Under the pieces are notes generated by a model. It saw nothing but the letters and a program-made list of their open reading frames with translations. It had not been told where the DNA came from and made no database searches. From positions 13,869,001-13,933,000 of the forward strand of contig CATNEN010000003.1 of NCBI GenBank assembly GCA_950097015.1: a stretch of 64,000 nt of DNA, given 5' to 3'. The position numbers and the translations under genes are program-made. The DNA comes from Macrostomum hystrix. Its lineage: Eukaryota > Platyhelminthes > Macrostomidae. Every line of letters begins with the position of its first letter. Position 1 is the stretch's first letter. This document shows positions 56,131 to 64,000 of the stretch, in pieces.

Positions 56131-58323
56131 GGCCCGGCTTGGCGTGGGTGAACTCTTAGCAAAAACACGTCTAAAAATAAGTACTGAATAATAGAAGGGC
56201 AAACAAGCTGACACTACAGCTATACGTGAACTGTACGTAGCTGTAAAGGCGAAAAATCCAACTCCACATCCACTTACAGTTACCGGAGTTATTTTCACGA
56301 CTGCACAAAAATGAAAAAGGGATTATATTAGAAATATATAACCGCCGGATTCCCATGATAACACTTCTAATAGTAATAACACGTTTTCGGATTTCATAAA
56401 AAACTGCAATTTAATTTTTTTATAAGAATAACAAACGCTTCTGCTTTCTTTTTATCTAATCATTAAGAATCTTATACTGTGCTCGCAATATAAAACACTT
56501 TATAACAGAACATGTAGAGAATATTATAGCTAAATTTATCTACGAAAATTATTTTAGCTTCACCTTACAAAATTGATTCGATAAAGTTATAGATAAGAAA
56601 TTATGCGGAGAGGTATGCACAATATTTTATTCTTATTGTATATATTTACATCTTTTCGTAAGGTGATAGAATAAAATATCAATATCATTATACACAATAA
56701 TATGAACTAAATTAGCTTTTTGTTTTGTGTTCTACTACTATATTGTCTGTTGTGACATGGCATGGCTGACGCAGTTTATTTTCATTTTTTTGTAATGTTT
56801 ACTTAAGCCATTTCTACTCTAGGCCTATTAATTGTTTTTATTTGTCTCATCTACCTCATGACTAAGAAGCTAGTTTCTTATTTTTTATTTTTTTAGTCGC
56901 GTTTAAAATGATTTAACAATTCTAGAATTATAAAGTCTCAAAGTAGAAATTTTTTTTGTAATTTTTACTAGAAATTTTGACTCGTTGGTATAATAGTTAA
57001 TACCAACAAAACAATAATTACTATTACCAATTGATATAAAAAAATATATTGTAAGTTTTTTTAGTTTTTTGAAATCTTTTTAGATAAAATACTTTATATA
57101 GCCATTTTGTTAAGTTAGGCCTAATGTAATAAAGTATTTCAGAAAAATAGCTTCTGGTCCCTCATTTACATTTTGGAAACAGTTTTGGTGTACAAAATAC
57201 TAGTAGGGGCTGTTGTGATATAGCCAAAAAGGTTACAAACAAAAGCTAAATATTAAAACAGTGCAAGAGTTAACTCAGTCATTAGTTCCCTATTTTGGTT
57301 TTTTATTTTAGCCAATATTTTATTAAGTTACTTTATGTTAGACAAACATTTTTTAGCAGATTTGTAAATGCTATTCACAAATGTTTTTATGAATTTACTT
57401 TAACAATGTCATATAATAGAGATGATTCTATTAGCTAGTAATAGTAATACTAGTAAGTACTTATACAGTAAGGGTTAAAATTAATGAGATTATATTTACA
57501 CATTAGATAGGCCTAAGCTTGTAATAATTGTGTCAAATTGCTTTTAAAAGATAGTAAACAGTAGCTAGAAATTGTTTTTATTTACTTAACAGTAGAACAA
57601 CCAAGGGGGAGAATTCCTGTCAGAAAATATTTTCTGCACTCCAATGGAGCACATAAAACTAAAAAAACATGAACTTGAACTTTTTATTGCGCATCTTCTG
57701 AAACCTGAATCAAGTTGCCAGCTCTTCAGACCATCAAGATTTTCAATCTTTTTGGCCAAAGGTCAGATTTTTCTTATTAGTGCTAGTTTATTTCACAGCA
57801 CTTCAGTGCAGCCTTGCCAGGTATTTAAAATTTATCAGCATGTCACCTGAATGTGCCTGCATTATCTCCATCTTTGGTGGTCACCTTCCTTTATCTAGAT
57901 TGACTGCTAGGCCTTCAAGGGCTATAACATGTGGAGATAGGCCACTATGGACACCCGGAGGCAAATTTATCTTATTTCACTGATGAAGCCTAAATACTAG
58001 GCGTTGCTCAACCACAGTACACCATCGTCTAGTCTGTCAACCAATCAGTCACTACCCAACACTGTTAGCATTCAGTCACTGCCAATTTTTTTCATAATTT
58101 CATAATTTTATAATATACCATCAATAGTACTTGGTAGTACTTTGTGTATTTCTTTTTACTTTTTTTACTTAAATTTTTATATTATGATGCAAAATATGTT
58201 TATTTTTGTATAATATTATTTCCAATTTTCTAAAACATTGCAGCTAGCTAGTTCAGTCATGCCATCTTGAGTTGCTTTTTTTCACAAAATAAAAAGTATA
58301 ATTAAGCAATTACAATCAAACTT

Positions 58324-59962
58324 ATGCTATCAAGAAGCAGTAAGAAAGATCTTGGCTGTGGCCTTGGTGGTATGAGTGTTGGCATTGATGGAAAATATAT
58401 TAGAAAAGAATTGCCAACAGCATTTCAAGAGCACCATCCAGTTTCTGGTATAATGCAGAGACCATTGCCTCCTTTGCCCGTTGCTGCAATGGAGGAAAAT
58501 CTACCAGATTTGCCACTTGGTTGGTCAATGGATTGGACGGTGCGAGGTAGGAAGTACTATATTGATCATACCAATCGGACTACATCATGGAGTCATCCAT
58601 TTGCTAAAGAATCTTTGCCTATCGGTTGGGATAGGATTGAAAGTCTAGAGAAAGGAATTTACTATGTGAAGTGAGTTGGCATATTTCTGCATTCTAGTTT
58701 TTTCGTGTTTTTTTCTGAATTAAAAAAAACTAAAAAGTATCGATTCTCCATAATTTTTTCATAAAATAACAGCCGAGTTGCTAAGACAGTCCAATATCAT
58801 CATCCTGGCCTACCTTTCAATGGTGTCACAATGCATTGTCATCAACAGCAACAGTCTAGGCGGCCGCCATTGTCTCTTCCTCCTTCTTCTCCTGTTGTTG
58901 CTGCTGCTGCTACTGCTGCTGCAAATTCTTCAATGCCAGTTGTCACAACGCATAATGATTCCAGCAGTCATAGTGCTAGTAATGGCAGTGCTGCCAGTAA
59001 GAAAACGGCTACGTTCAATTATTGAACTATGATTGCTTATCTAAAGATCAAAATCTGTGTGCATGTATAGTAGACCACTTAGAAGTGTAGTAGTATGATG
59101 TTTACATTTCAGGTGCTAATTTCAAAAGATACATAACCCATTTTTATCTCACCTATTCAGTTGATCATTAACCCATGTTTCTGTTAGTCATCCGGTAGGT
59201 CATTAAACCATGTTTATCTGGGTCATTCGGTAGGTCATTAAATCATAATTATCTGGGTCATTCGGTAGGTCATTAAATCATAATTATCTAGGTCATTCGG
59301 TAGATCATTAATCCACGTTTATCTGGGTCATTCGGAAAGTCATTGACCCATGTTTTTCGGTCATTCGGTAGGTCATTAACCATTAACCCATGATTCTCAG
59401 GGTCATTCGGTAGGTCATTAACCCATGATTCTCAGGGTCATTCGGTAGGTCATTAAACCACGCTTATCTGGGTCATTCGGAAGGTCATTAACCCATGATT
59501 CTCAGGGTCATTCGGTAGGTCATTAAACCATGATTCTCAGGGTCATTCGGTAGGTCATTAACCCATGATTCTAAGGGTCATTCGGTAGGTCATTAACCCA
59601 TGATTCTCAGGGTCATTCGGTAGATCATTAAACCACGCTTATCTGGGTCATTCGGAAGGTCATTGACCCATGTTTCTCTGGTAATGTACATGTATATTTC
59701 CAAACCAAATGTTTCAGACCTGGAGTCATTTCTCTCAGTCTACTGCAAAGCTCCAATGGCATACGACAATCAAATCAACTGGACTGATTTCTCACTAGAC
59801 GAGTTGGAACGGGCTTCTGATCAATTGGGCCGATTAGCTAAACAGGAAGCTGAAACTATTGTCGCCGCTTACGAAAGGTATCGCGTAGCTTTAGTTGCTA
59901 GGCTAAGATTGGTTGCCATGGAGGGACGCGGTGAGGTGCATCGTTATTCCTCAGTTCTGTGA
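58324..59962 (+). CDS. SAV1: Salvador homologue (Hippo pathway scaffold), three exons
   Basis: Scaffold that joins Hippo/MST kinase to Warts/LATS in the growth-control kinase cascade. Exons 58324-58670, 58773-58996 and 59718-59962 have GT-AG borders and consistent phases, giving 271 aa against about 380 in human SAV1. The start MLSRSSKKD matches the family's MLSRKK start. A first WW domain (about 62-92, [20 protein letters not shown], Trp67 and Trp89) is followed by a second, atypical one (about 98-127) whose second Trp is Tyr (VQYHHP), as in known Salvador proteins. A Gln/Ala/Ser-rich linker leads to the C-terminal SARAH helix (about 210-260), preceded by [16 protein letters not shown], for dimerising with MST. 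The shorter length comes from a reduced N-terminal region. Intron 2 is mostly a 35-bp minisatellite. Confidence 0.93.
59150..59690. repeat. 35-bp minisatellite in intron 2 of the Salvador homologue
   Basis: About 15 copies of a unit GGTCATTCGGTAGGTCATTA then ACCCATGATTCTCAG, with TTTATCTG and TTATCTA variants. It ends about 30 bases before the exon 3 acceptor. Confidence 0.95.
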
Positions 59963-60094
59963 AATCTAACATTGTTTTGATTTTAACCCGCGAATTATTT
60001 TTTTAATGACGCGAACAAACTACTGACTTTTATATCTAGTCCGTTGCCTTATTTAAGTAGTCTGTCGTTTATTTGCTTTTAGAGCCATTGAAAT

Positions 60095-61078
60095 TGAGAT
60101 AAGAGACGATAGAGAAATAGATAAGAGCTGATAGAGAAGTAGATTAGAGAGGATGGAGGAGTAGATAACAGCTGATATAGGAGATAATAGCAGATAGAGA
60201 AGTAGACAATAGCTGATATAGAAGAAGATAATAGCCGATAGAGAAGTAGATAAGAGCTGCTAGAGAAGTAGATTAGAGAGGATGGAGGAGTAGATAACAG
60301 CCGATTTAGGAGATAAAAGCCGATATAGAAGAAGATAATAGCCGATAGAGAAGTAGATAACAGCCGATAGTGAAGTAGATAAGAGAGCATAGAGCAGTAG
60401 ATAAGAGAGGATAGAGGAGTAGATAGGAGAGGATAGAGGAGTAGATACGAGAGGATAGAGAAGTAGATAAGAGAGGATAGAGGAGTAGATAAGAGAGGAT
60501 AGAGGAGTAGATAAGAGAGGATAGAGGAGTAGATAAGAGAGGATAGAGAAGTAGATAAGAGAGGATAGAGGAGTAGATAAGAGAGGGTAGAGCAGTAGAT
60601 AAGAGAGGATAGAGGAGTAGATACGAGAGGATAGAGAAGTAGATAAGAGAGGATAGAGGAGTAGATAAGAGAGGATAGAGAAGTAGATAAGAGAGGATAG
60701 AGGAGTAGATAAGAGAGGGTAGAGAAGTAGATAAGAGAGGATAGAGGGGTAGATAAGAGAGGATAGAGGAGTAGATAAGAGAGGATAGAGGAGTAGATAA
60801 GAGAGGGTAGAGAAGTAGATAAGAGAGGATAGAGGAGTATATAAGAGAGGGTAGAGAAGTAGATAAGAGAGGATAGAGGGGTAGATAAGAGAGGATAGAG
60901 GAGTAGATAAGAGAGGATAGAGGAGTAGATAAGAGAGGATAGAGGAGTAGATAAGAGAGGATAGAGGAGTAGATAAGAGAGGATAGAGCAGTAGATAAGA
61001 GAGGGTAGAGAAGTAGATAAGAGAGGATAGAGGGGTAGATAAGAGAGGATAGAGGAGTAGATAAGAGAGGATAGAGAA
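60095..61078. repeat. 22-bp minisatellite downstream of the Salvador homologue
   Basis: About 43 copies of GATAAGAGAGGATAGAGGAG plus TA. The left part (to about 60370) is older and more diverged (AACAGCTGATAGAGAAG variants). Long minus-strand frames of Leu/Ser/Tyr are artefacts. Confidence 0.95.
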
Positions 61079-61446
61079 TTAAGCAGATGTGTAATGAATT
61101 GTGTAGCGAAAACACAACTTTTCTTTCATAAAGCTTGCGAATTCTTTCTTATTTAAAAACGTCTTTTATCTTATTCTTTTATTTTTACTTAAACGGTTTC
61201 TGTAGTGTGTCAATTTTTGCTGTTGAACAAAAATTTTATATATTTTCAAAACATTTTCTGAGCATAACCTAGTCATTGACCGGTATAAAATATTTTATAG
61301 CATTGATTCATGTAATTTTTGTGCAATACTTGAAAACTTCAAATATACAAAGTCTATCTAATTATACTAGTTGTCAACTTTATTGATTAAAATAAATATT
61401 CTACAAAGTGTTGTTTTAATTTTTGGCAGCTTTTAGCAATATGTCC
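61079..61446. other. Spacer between two arrays
   Basis: AT-rich, nothing recognised. Confidence 0.45.
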
Positions 61447-61960
61447 TTTTGACTTTGACGACCCACGACGAACTGGGAAATGAGGTAGCGACGATCCACA
61501 GACGAACTGGGAGAATGAGGCAGTGACGACCCACAGACGAACTGGGAAATGAGGTAGCGATGACCCACAGACGAACTGGGAAATGAGGTAGCGATGACCC
61601 ACAGACGAACTGGGAAATGAGGTAGCGATGACCCACAGACGAACTGGGAAATGAGGTAGCGACGACCGACAGACGAACTGAGAAAATGAGGCAGTGACGA
61701 CCCACAGACGAACTGGGAAATGAGGTAGCGATGACCTACAGACGAACTGAGAAAATGAGGCAGTGACGACCCACAGACGAACTGGGAAATGAGGTAGCGA
61801 CGACCCACAGACGAACTGGGAAATGAGGTAGCGATGACCCACAGACGAACTGGGAAATGAGGTAGCGATGACCCACAGACGAACTGGGAAATGAGATAGC
61901 GACGACCCAAAGACGAACTGGGAAATGAGGTAGCGATGACCTACAGACAAACTGAATTAG
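61447..61960. repeat. 34-bp minisatellite upstream of the last gene
   Basis: About 15 copies of a unit GACGAACTGGGAAATGAGGT then AGCGATGACCCACA, with a GAGAAAATGAGGCAGTGACG variant at intervals. It ends about 155 bases before the start codon of the next gene. Confidence 0.95.
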
Positions 61961-62117
61961 TGAAGAAGCCATGTTCTCCAATTTAAGATTCAGTCTGACA
62001 ATTTCTCAATTGTTCGTCAATTTCAGAATTCGATTCGATTTGAAAAACTAGGACCCACTTAAGGCTGGTTCTGCCTAGCCGCATAATTTGTATTAAGATT
62101 ACCTGGAAAGCTAAAAA

Positions 62118-63571
62118 ATGGATTCTCAAGATGAAGATCTGTTGCGGCAGCTGACCAATCTGCTTTCCTTTCTTGGAAACGAGATGGGAATTAAACTCGC
62201 CGATGCCAATGTCAGTAACTCACGCTTTGATCAATATTATTGCTTCGATTATATTTCGAAAGTTTATAATACATATTTTTTATTCCTAGAACAAGACAAT
62301 TAATTTTCTAGTTCTTTAGATCGCCAGGCATTAAATAGGTAACAGCATTAGCTAGTGCAGAGATTTGGGTTAAGTTTGGCGTCCTAATTTTCCTGATTTC
62401 AGGAGGGGTTCAGACAATGGCACATCATTTGGTGACACTAGACCCGCAGCCAGCGAGGAGGCAATTCTGCCCATTTCGCTGACTCCTGAGCACACACGCA
62501 CACAGATACCGTACGCAGGCACACGCTCACACAGGTGTGTACATCTGCCCTGACTTTCTCATCGTCAGGCAGTGTACACTCTCACTGTGTCTAGGAGGTT
62601 GGCCCAAGACAAGCCACCAAACCTTCTCTGCGCGGCTGCGCCCCAAACGAATGTGGCCTCCTCGCCTCATGGACCTCAGAATCGAACTCAGGGACCTTGT
62701 TGCGAGAGGCAAACGCGTCAGACCGCCACAGACCTTCAAATGCCGCAACTTGCTATCTATCTAAACTAGTCGCGAAAAACAATTCTCACAGGTCCTACTA
62801 TCAACAAAGCGTGCTCAACTAAATCTAATTCGATCTACTAGCAGTCAGCAGCAGCAGCAGCCCGGGTCGTCTCCTCCACTTTTACTGGATTGGTCTCGGC
62901 TTCAATATCCCGAGTCATTTCTGACTGCGCTAGCTTCTTGGGATATTGGTAACCATGGCAACACTAAACATCAAACCGTTTGGTTGGCTAGCCTCATTCG
63001 ACTTCTGGCTCACCAGTGCAGTGAAGATGATGGCCTAGTTGCAGAGTGTCTCGGTCACCTAGCAGATGTTGTAGCAAAATGTGTTGAAAGGGTTCAACAA
63101 TGCAAATCGACTAAGAACGATGATTATTATTATCGAATTAACAACCTACCGGCGTTAATTATTTGGCTAGAATCGTTAAATCTAGTCGCGGATGACAGTC
63201 AAGATTATGAGCGAAAATATTTGACAACATCAGCTATAGAAGCAGTTTCAAATCTAATATCTAATATTCGATCCGATTTGCCACGTTCATCGCGTTTGCT
63301 ATTATACCTGGCCTTCTACTGGACTAGGTTTGGCTGTCTGACAAATAACTGGTCCGCTGAACCTGTTGTGCAATCACTAACTAGCTGCTGCTTACCGACT
63401 ATTAGTCTGGAGAAAGATCTCGGCGATGTCTCCTGGCCTGGAACAAATCGACTCACAGAGCAACAGAAGCGACTACTGGCCTGTGCTGGACTCTGCGATA
63501 GTAGAGATCGGGTTGCTGAACTGGCTGAGCTGTGCTTTGTTGGAAACTGTCAACTCGATCAGCTGGTTGGG
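62118..63571 (+). CDS. 5' end of a large unidentified protein, probably helical-repeat; partial
   Basis: Predicted exon 1 is 62118-62210 (MDSQDEDLLRQLTNLL...) and exon 2 is 62792-63571, both phase 0. The gene continues beyond the window after a good donor (GTGAGT). The donor of exon 1 (AAT/GTCAGT) is weak and less certain. The 291 residues seen have a short polyglutamine run, then amphipathic helices such as TVWLASLIRLLAHQC and VAECLGHLADVVAKCV, in the style of HEAT/ARM-repeat proteins. The 260-codon open frame without stops, with a clean acceptor and donor, is strong evidence that exon 2 is real; it contains no early ATG. I do not recognise the family, and would not guess a function. Confidence 0.7.
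62500..62735 (-). mobile_element. tRNA-derived SINE of a second type, in intron 1 of the last gene
   Basis: On the minus strand, GTGGCGGTCTGACGCGTTTG (A-box side) and GAGTTCGATTCTGAGG (B box) are 30-odd bases apart, followed by a GC-rich body with GGTTTGGTGGCTTGTCTTGG. The body differs from the SINEs at 17.8 and 29.1 kb. A CACACACGCACACAC run adjoins it. Confidence 0.65.
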
Positions 63572-63574
63572 GTG

Positions 63575-64000
63575 AGTAAATCACCTGTTCCTCTCTCACC
63601 TGCTACTGTCTCACCTGTTCCTCTCTCTCACCTGTTCCTCTCACTCACCTGTTCCTCTCACTCACCTGTTCCTCTATCTCACCTGTTCCTCTCTCACCTG
63701 CTACTGTCTCACCTGTTCCTCTCTCTCACCTGTTCCTCTCACTCACCTGTTCCTCTCACTCACCTGTTCCTCTATCTCACCTGTTCCTCTCTCACCTGCT
63801 ACTGTCTCACCTGTTCCTCTCTCTCACCTGTTCCTCTCACTCACCTGTTCCTCTCACTCACCTGTTCCTCTATCTCACCTGTTCCTCTATCTCACCTGTT
63901 CCTCTCCCTCACCTGTTCCTCTCTCTCACCTGTTCCTCTCTCTCACCTGTTCCTCTCTCTCACCTGTTCCTCTCTCTCACATGTTCTTCTCTCTCACCTG
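63575..64000. repeat. CTCACCTGTTCCTCT array with 98-bp higher-order repeat
   Basis: A 16/18-bp unit, CTCACCTGTTCCTCTCTC. A marker word CTACTGTCTCACCTG occurs at 63603, 63701 and 63799, so a 98-bp block was copied three times. It begins right after the exon 2 donor of the last gene and runs to the end of the window. Confidence 0.93.

Larger units (their letters stand above)
54658..58323. other. Intergenic DNA upstream of the Salvador homologue
   Basis: No coding gene recognised. About 55140-56150 is unusually GC-rich for the window and contains a 47-bp direct repeat and a tRNA-like stretch; the rest, 56300-58323, is AT-rich. The GC-rich part may be a degraded mobile element. Confidence 0.5.

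Overview
This is a piece of an invertebrate animal nuclear genome. Its genes have introns with GT-AG borders, and the gene content is metazoan: a Hippo-pathway Salvador homologue, an OTUD5-type deubiquitinase, a SOCS-box protein and a CYP2-type cytochrome P450 cluster. tRNA-derived SINEs, TIR elements and a Ty3/gypsy remnant fit this. The phylum cannot be fixed from the sequence. A lophotrochozoan or flatworm-like animal is only a weak guess.

Layout. 1-3.2 kb: AT-rich DNA with three degenerate tandem arrays. 3.2-4.0 kb: an uninterrupted J-domain protein gene with a Q/N/F/Y-rich tail. 6.2-11.6 kb: a five-exon OTUD5 homologue (652 aa as spliced here), with a MITE in intron 1 and 24-bp minisatellites in introns 3 and 4. 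15.1-16.2 kb: a decayed Ty3/gypsy integrase on the minus strand. 17.6-33.3 kb: a six-exon SOCS-box gene (522 aa as spliced here) whose 11.5-kb first intron holds a SINE, a 600-bp polypyrimidine tract and a duplicated block of 51-bp and 33-bp minisatellites; its other introns are mostly private minisatellites. 36.2-54.1 kb, minus strand: four intact two-exon CYP2-type genes and one truncated, frameshifted pseudogene, with 35-, 16/17-, 34- and 6-bp arrays between the first two. 54.4 kb: a hAT-like MITE. 58.3-60.0 kb: a three-exon Salvador homologue with two WW domains and a SARAH domain. 60.1-62.0 kb: 22-bp and 34-bp arrays. From 62.1 kb: the 5' end of a large unidentified, probably helical-repeat protein that runs off the window.

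How the parts relate. The P450 cluster is a tandem gene family. Second exons (I-helix to heme loop) are nearly identical at DNA level, while first exons and a short SRS5 segment differ, which suggests gene conversion with retained substrate diversity. OTUD5 (ubiquitin removal) and the SOCS-box protein (predicted Elongin/Cullin-5 adaptor) both concern ubiquitin but show no sign of co-regulation. The most distinctive feature of the window is that nearly every intron and many spacers are built from a different minisatellite, often running from donor to acceptor. Most long intergenic reading frames come from these arrays and are not genes.

Exon borders were worked out by reading splice sites and codon phase and by comparison with remembered family members. 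No alignments or database searches were run.
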